Assembly (NCBI RefSeq): GCF_905147045.1
Contig: NC_065907.1
Coordinates: forward strand, 2,294,001-2,358,000
Direction: 5' to 3'
Origin: Nymphalis io
Taxonomy: Eukaryota; Arthropoda; Insecta; Lepidoptera; Nymphalidae
DNA length: 64,000 bases
Both the position numbers and the translations under genes were made by a program. Below the pieces are notes generated by a model, which saw only the letters and a program-made list of their open reading frames with translations, was not told the DNA's origin and ran no database searches. The number at the start of each line of letters is the position of its first letter. Positions within the stretch are counted from its first letter, which is position 1. Positions 12,601 through 21,776 of the stretch are shown in pieces.

Positions 12601-13901
12601 AATTTGAAGAAGATTTGCCCATCCGACCAAGCAATGTTCATATTTTAAAATGGGCCCCACAACAAAGCATTTTAGGTAAAATCCAATATATAATAAAATA
12701 ATTAATCCAAATATAGTGTATTTAACTCTTATTTATATATTTATTTTGTATATTAAGGCATATTATTATGTCTGCATCAATATATAGACATAAAAAGATC
12801 TATTTTAAGCTGCAGTATTTTAATAATTAATGTTTTTTTTTTCTAGCTCACAAAAACTGCGTTTTGTTCATCACACATGGTGGTCTTCTGTCTACCACTG
12901 AATCAATCCATTTTGGAGTTCCTATTATCGGTGTACCAGTTTTCGCTGATCAGTTTGTAAATGTAGCTAGAGCTGTAAAAAAAGGTTTTGCTAAGAAAGT
13001 AAATTTATCATTTTCGATAGCCAAAGATTTAAAAGTAGCGATTCAAGAAATGATTAATGATTCAAGGTTAGTATGACAATAATTGTTTTTTTCAGTATGT
13101 TCAAAAAGTGGACATTGTATTCTAGCATTCCTTAGTGTTTAATGTAATTACTGTTAAAATTTTACGTTGTTGATTTAACTAATTATTTGAATCTTCTTGA
13201 TATAAATCAACATGTGTCGCATCGAGTGTATTAGCCGGGCCTTGAAATTGGACCTTGAAATAAAAGTACTAACAAAGAATTTGTCACCAACGCTGGCTTA
13301 TCAAAAACATTTCGTGTACTGTTAATGGTCAATGGGCATTTCATCAATGCTTTACATCAGATAAGTCAACATGTGTCGCATCGAGTGTATTAGCCGGGCC
13401 TTGAAATTGGACCTTGAAATAAAAGTACTAACAAAGAATTTGTCACCAACGCTGGCTTATCAAAAACATTTCGTGTACTGTTAAATTTATGTTAATTCGT
13501 GTCAATGGGCATTTCATCGATGCTTTACATCAGATAAGTCAACGGTGAAACGCTGGTTTATATGAGTTAAAAACAATTATGTTTACAGAAATTCATAAAA
13601 AAGGATTTTTTTTTTATTTTTCAGTTACGCGACGAAAATTAAGGAGTTATCTTACATATATCATCACAGAACTGTCACTCCAGGTCAAGAATTGGTCCAT
13701 TGGGTGGAACACGTTATAAAAACAGGAGGTGCACGACATTTACGCACTCCTGCAATGCTGACGCCCTGGTACCAAAAAATGTACTTGGATCTTGCAATTG
13801 TCTTGCTTTTTATAATGATCACTATTACATATATGTTCAGATATATTTGCAAATCGACTAGAAATAATATATTAACTAGTAATAAAAAGAAACAAAATTA
13901 A
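9649..13901 (+). CDS. UGT: UDP-glycosyltransferase, gene 1 of 4
   Basis: A family GT1 enzyme. Known insect members transfer a sugar, usually glucose from UDP-glucose, to small lipophilic acceptors such as plant toxins, pigments and hormones, in the ER lumen. Eight coding exons with GT-AG introns keep frame: 9649-9801, 10189-10273, 11078-11267, 11825-12022, 12099-12315, 12456-12675, 12847-13066 and 13625-13901 (519 aa). Seen: signal peptide at residues 1-20; His34 in GKSHSILG, the catalytic-base position; WAPQQSIL followed by FITHGGLLSTTE and Asp389-Gln390, the UDP-sugar signature; a hydrophobic segment after PWYQK; and tail KKQN, which fits KKxx ER retrieval. ATG 9649 is chosen because an acceptor AG at 9644-9645 precedes it, implying a noncoding first exon upstream. 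Gene 2 is its closest relative. Subfamily UGT40-like is my guess from the N-terminus. Acceptor substrate unknown. Confidence 0.93.
10334..10628 (-). mobile_element. SINE-B copy in UGT gene 1 intron 2
   Basis: Full-length family B copy, T-run at left, ending ACCACCAC. Confidence 0.85.
11714..11750. repeat. Perfect 16-bp inverted repeat, AT-rich
   Basis: CTTATAATGTATGTAT and its complement around a 5-bp loop, beside a TATG/TATA microsatellite in UGT gene 1 intron 3. Confidence 0.8.
13208..13543. repeat. Two-copy tandem duplication in UGT gene 1 intron 7
   Basis: Unit of 159 bp starting CAACATGTGTCGCATCGAG, repeated from 13367. The second copy is almost identical but has about 15 extra bases near 13485. 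It contains no coding sequence. Confidence 0.9.
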
Positions 13902-13934
13902 CGTAAAATATCAACGTATATAATGTTTGTATTT

Positions 13935-13940
13935 AATAAA
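13935..13940 (+). other. Poly(A) signal, UGT gene 1
   Basis: AATAAA 34 bp after the stop codon, with a second overlapping copy four bases later. Confidence 0.6.
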
Positions 13941-13944
13941 TAAA

Positions 13945-14769
13945 ATCCTTTAGATATAAGGGATTCATTTAAAGAATTAACAGTGAAAATAAATTTAGAC
14001 GAAATCATGACTGATTGATATTCATTGAATATTATTTGCTGTTGTTGTAACAATTATAAATAATCATTCATAAACCCTACTAATATTAAAATTTGAAAGG
14101 GTGTATGTTCGGATGTACGTACAATTTATAACCCGGAGGGAAAACCTGCAAACATGCAAAGTTCCTTGCGGTGTCTTCTATCACCGTAATAGATGGGATT
14201 CTTTTTTTAACAATTAAATTTACAATGCAGTTATAAACAAATTTCTAATTTAAGCTGCCTCAAGGCGACCGTTTCATTTCCAAGGTATGTTATCATCTGT
14301 GATGTTAATAGATAATATCTGTTAACACACAAACTTCAATTTTGAACGTTCTTTGGGATCCTGTTATAAATTTATTGATTATTGATACTATACTATTTTT
14401 GAGAGAACATTGTTCATGTTTTGAAATGGAATAAACCTAAAATTAATTTTTGACAGAATTTATACTACGAATTTAACCATTATTATTTTATTTCAATTCA
14501 TAAGACGATACAATTCTTAGAAATGAGATTTTTATTGTCTTTTTTTTTTATTTCGGAATTAGTTCGAGTACGTTCTTCATTTGAATGAGAACAAAATAGA
14601 AACGCTCGTATTGGTTTAAATGGATACAAAATTATAATGATAATTTCTTTAAATTTTTATATTAATATCTCTTATATTTCTAAAATTACTGGTTATAATT
14701 GCATAAAGTTAGTGTTAGCAATATTTATCAGTGTACCGTTTGAAATGAATTTTATATATTAATAATAAT
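13945..14769. other. No gene seen
   Basis: Intergenic AT-rich DNA after UGT gene 1. The stretch near 14075-14200 (AAATTTGAAAGGGTGTATGT) may be an old repeat. Confidence 0.55.
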
Positions 14770-15026
14770 ATCCTGGACTTTTTTCACACACGGCCATCTT
14801 ATCCCAAATTAAGCTTGTGCAAAGCTTGTGCTATGGAAACCAGACAACTGATATACTACATATACTACTTTTCCTGTGTAAATACATACTTAAATAGATA
14901 ATTACACCCAGACTCAGGACAAACAGACATATTCATGCACACAAATGTCTGTCCTGGGTGGGAATCGAATCCACAACCTTCGGCGTGAAAGGTAAGTATC
15001 TACCAACCACGCCAACCGGCTCGTCA
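14770..15026 (-). mobile_element. SINE-C copy, full length
   Basis: About 255-bp tRNA-derived family: CCTGGACTTTTTTCACACAC on the left, GCCAACCGGCTCGTCA on the right (the head). Reversed B box GGGAATCGAATCC. Confidence 0.83.
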
Positions 15027-15111
15027 TATATATATATAAAATAAACAACTATGACCTTGAATTCACTTAAACATTCAGTACTTTCATAATTACATGGAAG
15101 AGGTTCATAAC

Positions 15112-15241
15112 ATCATCCCAAAGTTGGTGGCGTATTGGCAATGTAATAGGCAATATTTCTTTCAGCGCCAATTTCTATGAGTAGTGGTGACCACTAACCA
15201 TCAAGTGGCCCATTTACTAATCTGCCTGAGAAAGAAAAAAA
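15112..15241 (+). mobile_element. SINE-B 3' half
   Basis: 5'-truncated, diverged copy ending in an A-rich tail near 15235. Confidence 0.7.
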
Positions 15242-15734
15242 AGCAAAATTATTTTTTGTCGCTATTATATTATCATACACGATAAAATCAACTATATTAT
15301 AACTAAATGAAAAGTCATGTTTTTTGTCTGTTGTGTGTGTATGTTTACTATAATTCTGTCCATCACATACCGCTAGGTGTCGCGTGTCGTTGTTGTTTTC
15401 GCTGAAATAGATTTTGATTTAAGATCCGGAAGAAAGAAATACAACGCGTGTTTCAAGTAGTACCAGATACCTAGGTACTTAGATAAAAACCGATTGCGTT
15501 AGTGCTATCTTCAATGTGCCCGGGGTTATCGATGAATCATCTTTAGCGCGGCATTAAAAGTAGCTACCTGCGCCCAATTAAAGTGGATTTAAATAAATAG
15601 TGAATCAAAAAAAAAGCTAAATTATTATTATTTTTCACATAGTCATAACTTTTTACTGAGACCTTATTTTTTTTTTTGTCTCATCCTAAAAGTTACTCTC
15701 TGCTTAGTAAGCTATAAGTCAACCTAGGTCTCGT

Positions 15735-15918
15735 TAGTGGTCACGGTAGCATGCGAAAGCGATCCCGCGGCGCTCGTCGTTAAGACGAAAAAGGTACCGC
15801 TGGTTTTTTAGTGGGTATTCCGATGTCCGGGGCGCACTCGGTGCCTTGGACAACGGCGAGCCCATCTGTTCTCGTGGGGGACACGCGTAACACGTTTTTC
15901 CAGCATTAAAAAAAAGGT
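15735..15918 (+). mobile_element. LINE 3' UTR fragment, family unresolved
   Basis: GC-rich block GGTACCGCTGGTTTTTTAGT ... GGGGCGCACTCGGTGCC ... ACGTTTTTCCAGC ending in an A-run. A related end is at 26128-26262. Confidence 0.6.
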
Positions 15919-17039
15919 CGTTAGTCGTAGATATTTGGGCCGCATTTGGTCATTCTCCTTTCCGATTATATCTAGTAACAAGCACATTGCAATAATAATG
16001 AGTAATTACATTCACATTTTGCAAATGTTGTTGTCAATTTTTTTTCTGATTGAATAGACGAATAAAAATTATAGACTATTCAGATGACTTAAAATAAAGG
16101 ATATAAAATGAAAAAACAAAAAAAGAGTTAACTAACAACTAACTTCAGATGAAATGACGTGCTATAATTGTACTGAGAAACTGTTATATTCATGTATACA
16201 TTATGTGTGGGTGCGGCACGAGACGACGAGCGAGACGTCCTCCTTCTATGACTGCTCGGCGCATAATGCCAGTAATGGCGTTGTTTCAATGCTTTTGGTA
16301 ATTTTGAAAAAAAAAATATAATCGTTATTAGAATCAAAAGAATAAAAGACCTTATGTTTATTTATAATTGCATAGGTATTTCTTCGGCTAACGATGTATT
16401 ATAGTAAATGTATTAATATGTTTTGTATAAATAACATGTTTAAGCTTAACTTTGTGCTAAAATCTTGATTTAATTTTCTTATTTTCCCAAAAATAGTATA
16501 TGAATATAAAAAATATATATATATATGTCCAATCTCGAGTATGCCATCTGCTTTTAAAGCGTTTACATAAATAGCTAAGGACTAATTTTATAAGTAAAAA
16601 AGCGTTCTAGTCACACTGACGTTTACAATTTTCAAAAAAAAAATAGATTAAATAAATTATAAAAATATAAATCAAATAATTTATCTAATATTAGTAAAGT
16701 TTATTTAGGATATTTCGAGCAGATCTCCTAATAAGAGACTAATCCTTTGTATAGATTTTTTTTAAAGTTATTAATAAATATCTGGCTTTGGATAGATAAT
16801 AATGAATGAATCAGCATGATGAAGCAAATTAAATAAAACAAAATGTAAACGAGATCGTGATACGGTAGAAGTGAATCCTACGATCAGTAATAACAACTCC
16901 TAGTAACAACTGATATAGAAAATTAATGAATCAGCATGAAGAATTACAATTAAAAAATCGAATCACTATTATAAAGTAATAAGCAGTTGAGGTTACTTTC
17001 CAAAAGAAAGCTATCTGCTGTAAAATTGTGCTTTTAAAT
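15919..17039. other. No gene seen
   Basis: AT-rich. A short GC-rich island near 16200-16270 has no recognisable content. Confidence 0.55.
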
Positions 17040-17280
17040 AAGACGGGCAAGCTGTTTTCACCTCGACAAAGTGGGTTTGGTCTCTCAAGGTTCAGTACGG
17101 GTTCAGGTTGAGTCGATCAACTGTCGAAGCCGTGACAGGTAGGGTGATGCAAGTGCATTACGAACACGGCGGTTTCGGTGAATACTTGCATGGCAGGTGC
17201 ATGCCAGGTGGGAGGTGTCATCCTCCTGCTGTGATTCTGGTGTGCCTTTGGATACGGCGCACCATACCCTCATAAGTTTA
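17040..17280. repeat. GC-rich block next to the gypsy element
   Basis: GC-rich, repeat-like sequence (GACAGGTAGGGTGATGCAAG ... GGTGCATGCCAGGTGGG ... GGATACGGCGCACCATACCC) ending 80 bp before the 3' LTR. The frame on the - strand has no recognisable domain. Likely an older mobile-element fragment. Confidence 0.4.
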
Positions 17281-17357
17281 TACCTAAATAATATAAAATA
17301 ATATTTTAATCTATGCTTCTTCTTAAATAATGATTCAAACAAATTTTGATATTATAC

Positions 17358-17674
17358 TCTTAGAAACCAGATCAGAAGGGATTTTTTTTAAAAACAAAAT
17401 TACAGAAAACTAGATAATAAATTTAATCAATTTTACAAAATCACAAACTATTCGACAATTTTTACTAATGAATTTATGTAACAACAATTCTCCTAATTTA
17501 ATTCAAAACTAACCCTAGCAACACGACACTAACAAACTTAATCGCAATGGATTACAAAAATAACACAGTATGACACCAATCGACCGAACACACGATAGCA
17601 AAAAAGAGACCTGTCTACCGTCCACCCTCCTTTAAATACATTTCCTCCCACTACTACCCTCCTATATTCCTACA
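17358..17674 (-). repeat. 3' LTR of the gypsy element
   Basis: Direct copy of 23571-23885. Read on the - strand it starts TGTAGGAATATAGG and ends CTAAGA. It differs from its partner by an extra AA near 17390 and two substitutions near 17652. Confidence 0.92.
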
Positions 17675-17716
17675 CGGCCTTTCCTGACAGAAGACCGTCC
17701 CCGGGCTTCTTTATTT

Positions 17717-17910
17717 TCAACTGTCACGATCCGTTTCCACGATTGGGACGGAGAGCAGGGGATTTTCTTCCTTCACAGTGGAGGCAGCTAGTTCTGAGAA
17801 TCTCTGTATTCCTGAGGGTCCTTGTTGCGGCTCGATCTCTTCCACAGGCTGTACAACACCGGGACGCAGGTCGACACCGGCAGTTAATTCCTCTTCTTCA
17901 GTATCTGCGT
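17717..17910 (-). CDS. Predicted last exon: acidic C-terminal tail
   Basis: About 65 codons from the acceptor at 17911 to a stop at 17717-17719. Acidic and proline-containing (DADTEEEELTAGVDLRPG near the start, VPIVETDRDS at the end). No domain recognised. It ends 43 nt before the 3' LTR, with an AGGAAAGG purine tract between. It could be an integrase extension or the end of a separately spliced protein. Confidence 0.55.
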
Positions 17911-18557
17911 CTGTAACATGAAAATAAAACCACAGATTTTTCTGCATATTGCGAATCAACAATGCTGTCGACGCTGATAGCTATCATAAGCTAAGCTCTC
18001 TTTTTATTTTACATGAAACCTGCTCCAAGACAACTGACCCACAAAGTCAAGTTGTCGAACACACAAGGATAGCATGTCTGATGCCATCTAAGATATATTC
18101 AAAACGAAGCAACTCAATTACCTGGGATAATGAATCCGATGCACTCCAAGATATCAATTATCCCAGGCCAAAGTCACTCCTGTGATAACGCGTCCGATGC
18201 ACTCCAAGACAACAGTTATCACAGGCCTACAATTATCCGCGGGATAACCACAGTCCGATGTACTTCAAGACAACTGGTTATCCCCGCCCAGCCTCCCGAG
18301 GATAACCACAGTCCGATGCACTCCAAGACAAATGGTTATCTTCAGCTCAGGGATCCTACAGTAGCGTGTCCGATACACTCCAAGACAAACGCTCACCGTA
18401 TCAACTTGTTAAATTTGCCTTACTTTAGCCCCGAGGCTATAGGATAGTATTCCAATCATAACAAATAAACAAAACATATTGGCTCATAAAGATTTTAAAA
18501 CATCAGTAAATTCAAAGCTGATCTTAAATTGCAAGCAAAAATAGAGCAGACACTTAC
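17911..18557 (-). other. Predicted intron in the gypsy pol region
   Basis: Donor GTAAGT at 18557-18552 and acceptor TTTTCATGTTACAG ending at 17911, both on the element's sense strand. 647 nt. It contains the hairpin array at 18077-18393. Splicing would join FFD to an acidic tail in the correct phase. Predicted from sequence only. Confidence 0.6.
18077..18393 (-). repeat. Tandem hairpin array with covarying stems
   Basis: Five clear units and at least one degenerate unit, spaced 57-61 bp, with core TCCGATGCACTCCAAGACAA (+ strand) beginning at 18135, 18193, 18254, 18312 and 18369; a weaker unit begins at 18077. Perfect arms flank each core: 18121-18131 with 18157-18167 (11 bp), 18179-18189 with 18215-18225 (11 bp), 18241-18250 with 18275-18284 (10 bp), 18301-18308 with 18333-18340 (8 bp), 18363-18367 with 18389-18393 (5 bp). 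Arms differ between units yet remain complementary. Function unknown. Confidence 0.88.
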
Positions 18558-19032
18558 CATCAAAGAAAGCAGCACAAACATCAGGGGTCCATTCTCCACG
18601 CCACGGAACAATATATTCCGCAGCCGCTTGAGTCGACTTGCCATACGAGCCAGCCAGTAGCTGCAGCTCATAGCGACCGTGTGGAAGTATCTTCACCACC
18701 CGGTAAGGTCCTCGCATACACGAGTCTAACTTCCCGGTTGACTGCGCCTGCTTACGAACAAATACTAAGGAGTGTAGTTCAAAGGTTTGAGTTGGCTTAC
18801 GTCTCCTGTTAACGTAGGCGTCCTGACGGGCTTGATTGTCACATATATGTTCAAACGCTCTCTGACGACTAATCTCACGAATGGCTTCCCGATTACCACT
18901 GGAACGTGTAACGGAAGTATGAGCGGTGTAGCCGCTTCGACGCCTATGAGCAAGTTCAAGACAGAGTATCGCGTCGTCTTGTGTTTTGTTATGTTGAGAG
19001 TCAGTTGTAACTTCCACATAACCGCAGGCCAC
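18558..19032 (-). CDS. pol: Gypsy integrase C-terminal domain
   Basis: Third frame of the integrase region. It includes FELHSLVFVRKQ and MRGPYRVVKILPHGRYEL, the SH3-like fold that follows gypsy cores, then WRGEWTP. The 18484 end of the open frame lies past a strong donor site (GATG/GTAAGT at 18558/18557). I end the exon there because the downstream exon at 17910 joins in phase. Without splicing the protein ends about 25 residues later. Confidence 0.8.
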
Positions 19033-19517
19033 TTCTGCTGTCGGTGGTTACACTCAATACGGACCATATTGAGTACGGTACGGCAATATCGTTCAACCTG
19101 TCCATTAGATTGGTGCATTTCAGGTGTTATAAAATGAGTATCACAACCCATATCCTTGACCCAATTAAGAAAATCGACACTTTGGAACATGCGGCCCCTG
19201 TCAGTCCTGACGATCAGTTTTGGCGTTCTAAAGATTGAAATCATGTTCGTAAAGTGTCGCTTCAGTTCATCAGTGTCCTGTTGGTACATGGGATATAGCA
19301 AACAAAATTTAGAAAACGCATCTACAACAATGAGTACGTGACGATACCCGTCACTTTCTGGCAGGGGGCCTAAAGTATCTATATGCACTGTCTCAAAAGG
19401 TAAATCTGGTTTTTCCCAAGAATGAATTGGCTGAAGAGGAGCACTTTTTTGTGAGAAAGACAAATTAAACAATGGGAAATGTACTTTTGTGCAAATTTTT
19501 TCAACCCTGGGAACCAA
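18765..19517 (-). CDS. pol: Gypsy integrase catalytic core
   Basis: 250-aa frame with the DDE triad at Asp47 (HIDTLGPLP), Asp106 (VRTDRG) and Glu142 (SNGQVERY); the last two have the typical 35-residue spacing. It inserts the cDNA into the genome. After a further frame change near 18910 the conserved sequence continues in the frame at 18558-19032. Confidence 0.92.
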   Translation of the reverse strand: MVPRVEKICTKVHFPLFNLSFSQKSAPLQPIHSWEKPDLPFETVHIDTLGPLPESDGYRHVLIVVDAFSKFCLLYPMYQQDTDELKRHFTNMISIFRTPKLIVRTDRGRMFQSVDFLNWVKDMGCDTHFITPEMHQSNGQVERYCRTVLNMVRIECNHRQQKWPAVMWKLQLTLNITKHKTTRYSVLNLLIGVEAATPLILPLHVPVVIGKPFVRLVVRERLNIYVTIKPVRTPTLTGDVSQLKPLNYTP

Positions 19518-20092
19518 AAATGTTTTGTAATTAAATCTACTGTTTTATCGACACCGAGATGATCGTGTTCATCATGAAAAATGCGCATAAGGCTAAGCCT
19601 ATGTCCTTTGGGAATAAAGCAGCAAAGTTTAGAACTTTCACCAGTAGGTGTAAGCTTAACATAAAGGATATCGTTTTTAACTATATAACGACTAGGGTCT
19701 AACTGTCCATCCGATAGCCTTTGCTTTAAAGACTGCATCTCCTCGTCAGCTGCCTGAGCAACTTGGGCCCAGTTTAAAGGTTTTTGAATCGTACATATGT
19801 TAACTGGATTCCGGCTAAAGTAGTCCGCATGAGACAGCAGACAACCTTTTCTGTACTCAAGGCTAAAATCAAAGTCTTGGAGGTATACCCACCACCGGGC
19901 CACCCGGGACAACAGGTCTTTCTTACGCTGGGTTAGTTTTAAAGCGTTGCAGTCAGTAACCACGGTGAAGTGTACACCCACAAGATAGTGTCTGAAATAC
20001 TCAAGAGCCTTCACTACTGCCAAGGTCTCAAGCTCGTACGAGTGGTACCTACTCTCAGCCCCCCGGGTGAGTCTGCTAAAGTAAGATACCAC
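19379..20092 (-). CDS. pol: Gypsy RNase H and integrase zinc domain
   Basis: 237-aa frame. RNase H motifs YELETLAVVKALEYFRHYLV and FTVVTDCNALK carry the acidic catalytic residues. It is followed by the integrase N-terminal zinc domain with H-H-C-C ligands (HDEHDHLGVDK ... ISHCLICLSHK). The shift from the previous frame lies near a run of eight T (A on the + strand, about 20101-20108), and the shift out lies at a run of six A in the HKK codons near 19450. Confidence 0.9.
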   Translation of the reverse strand: MVSYFSRLTRGAESRYHSYELETLAVVKALEYFRHYLVGVHFTVVTDCNALKLTQRKKDLLSRVARWWVYLQDFDFSLEYRKGCLLSHADYFSRNPVNICTIQKPLNWAQVAQAADEEMQSLKQRLSDGQLDPSRYIVKNDILYVKLTPTGESSKLCCFIPKGHRLSLMRIFHDEHDHLGVDKTVDLITKHFWFPGLKKFAQKYISHCLICLSHKKVLLFSQFILGKNQIYLLRQCI

Positions 20093-20190
20093 TCACCAAC
20101 AAAAAAAACCAATAGAACTTGCATCCGTATGAATTTCTATCGGCAGCGAAGGGTCGTAGATGGCAAGTACTGGCTCACTTGTAAGGCAAT

Positions 20191-21546
20191 CTATGAAGTA
20201 TTGACGCGCAGCTTGTTGGTCGGCACCCCAGTGACTCCCTTTCTGGTAAGAGCTGCAATACAGGAAGCCTTTTGTGCAAAACCCGCGATGTACCGCCTAA
20301 AACAACTAGCCAACCCTAGAAATTGCCTTACTTTTTTCGGTGCGGCTGAGTCAATCAAAGCTCGCACCTTCTCATGACTCGGCCTAACCTGACCTTTGCT
20401 AATTGTGCGACCCAAGTACTCTATACTAGTAGCTAAAAATGAACATTTCTTTAAGTTGATGGAAAAGCCAGCTCTTGTCAACGTATGAAGTACCCTACCA
20501 AGCAAAGTCAAGCCCTGATCGATGGTTTTACTCATAATTAAAATATCGTCGATGTATACGAGAATGTTAATGAGAAGGGTTCTAGAGATGATACGCTGAT
20601 AAACGACTGGTGCATTCGCCAAACCGTAAGGCATTTTCCGATATTGATAATGTCCTTCCGGTGTGACGAATGCCGTAAGCGGAATAGATTGAGGACCTAG
20701 AGGAATCTGGTGAAAGCCGGTTGCCATGTCCAAGGATGCAAAATATTTATTATTACCCAAACGGTCTAAACAATCATCTATACGAGGCAAAGGAAATCTG
20801 TCTTTGATAGTAATTTCGTTGAGTTTCCGATAATCGACGCACATCCTATCCGACCCATCTTTCTTTTTGACGAGCAGGATTGGACTTGCGTAGTCAGACT
20901 CAGACTCCTCTATTATCTGTTTGTCAAGTAAGTCTTTTATTATATCACGCACGCGAAGAGTTTCTGAATGTGACAGTTGATACGGTCGATAATACACAGG
21001 GCTACTAGTTTTAACTTTAATCGACATGTACCCTGTATTTACAGTTGATGTTGCAGTCCCGGTAATGAAATACTGAGAGAATTTACCGATAATTCCCAGT
21101 AATTTGTCCAAATCATTACCTACCAACGGTGTATTAATTGGTGTTGAAGGCTCAGAGTAAACATTCATTACCGTTTTCAAATTGTCACTTGTTCTTGTCA
21201 GTAACTGGCAATTTTTTGTGCGAACGTATCTAACACCTTCCCTGTTTAAAACATCTGTCCCAATGATTACCGACACGTTCATAAACTCAGAGGACACCAC
21301 AAAGAAATCTACTTCAAGAGTTAAAGTGTCGAATTTGATTGGTGAGGTAACGTAAAAAGTACTCTCAATTTCTTGACTACCTAAGCCTTTTAAAACCCGA
21401 AATGTTGGTGTGTAGGAACATTTGAAATACTTTAGCAACGATGATGAGACTAATGACACAGAAGAACCGCTATCAATGAGAACATCAACCGGCTGATTCT
21501 GTATAGTAGCCGCTATGACATCTCTGGCTGGACAGACTCGCTGCAA
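20191..21546 (-). CDS. pol: Gypsy protease and reverse transcriptase
   Basis: 451-aa frame. Aspartic protease active site DSGSS at residue 25, with the later IIGTDVLNR loop near 94. RT motifs: DRMCVDYRKLN near 233, SLDMATGFHQIPL near 271 with catalytic Asp273, MPYGLANAP near 305, and YIDD at 331-334. The connection domain runs to the frame change near 20230, where the aligned sequence continues one frame over. The protease cleaves gag-pol; RT makes the cDNA. All catalytic residues are intact. Confidence 0.92.
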   Translation of the reverse strand: MQRVCPARDVIAATIQNQPVDVLIDSGSSVSLVSSSLLKYFKCSYTPTFRVLKGLGSQEIESTFYVTSPIKFDTLTLEVDFFVVSSEFMNVSVIIGTDVLNREGVRYVRTKNCQLLTRTSDNLKTVMNVYSEPSTPINTPLVGNDLDKLLGIIGKFSQYFITGTATSTVNTGYMSIKVKTSSPVYYRPYQLSHSETLRVRDIIKDLLDKQIIEESESDYASPILLVKKKDGSDRMCVDYRKLNEITIKDRFPLPRIDDCLDRLGNNKYFASLDMATGFHQIPLGPQSIPLTAFVTPEGHYQYRKMPYGLANAPVVYQRIISRTLLINILVYIDDILIMSKTIDQGLTLLGRVLHTLTRAGFSINLKKCSFLATSIEYLGRTISKGQVRPSHEKVRALIDSAAPKKVRQFLGLASCFRRYIAGFAQKASCIAALTRKGVTGVPTNKLRVNTS

Positions 21547-21776
21547 AAATTTATTCGCTCTTTGTTCGAAGCTTCTGCACGCTGCTTAGCAAAACAAGTT
21601 TCAGCGCTGTGTCCTAGTCTCCTACAATACGTACATGGCTCAGGTTTAGACGGCACAAATGTGGAAATTGACTGCCTAACCCTTTCACTATTTGACGAAC
21701 TATTCGACGGTTGCTCTAGCCTGGCTCTCTTACTACATGAAGCCTGTCTATGCCCTACAGACCGCAGGAGTAGCAC
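21513..21776 (-). CDS. Gypsy zinc-knuckle (nucleocapsid) segment
   Basis: 87-aa frame overlapping the end of the gag frame by 22 nt. It carries GHRQASC, the rest of the first knuckle, and a second full knuckle CTYCRRLGHSAETC. Two CCHC knuckles are normal for gag nucleocapsids. The change of frame falls inside the first knuckle, so it is more likely a 1-nt indel than a programmed shift. Confidence 0.78.
   Translation of the reverse strand: MLLLRSVGHRQASCSKRARLEQPSNSSSNSERVRQSISTFVPSKPEPCTYCRRLGHSAETCFAKQRAEASNKERINFCSESVQPEMS

Noticed and set aside
17103..17342. 79-aa frame on the - strand next to the gypsy LTR as an env remnant
   Set aside because: It lies outside the LTR and target duplication and shows no signal peptide or membrane segment.
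18077..18393. CRISPR-like reading of the array
   Set aside because: Insect DNA, palindromic flanks rather than unique spacers, and location inside a retrotransposon.
18130..18447. 105-aa + strand frame across the hairpin array
   Set aside because: Its repeats simply mirror the DNA repeat; it runs antisense to the element and has no start context.
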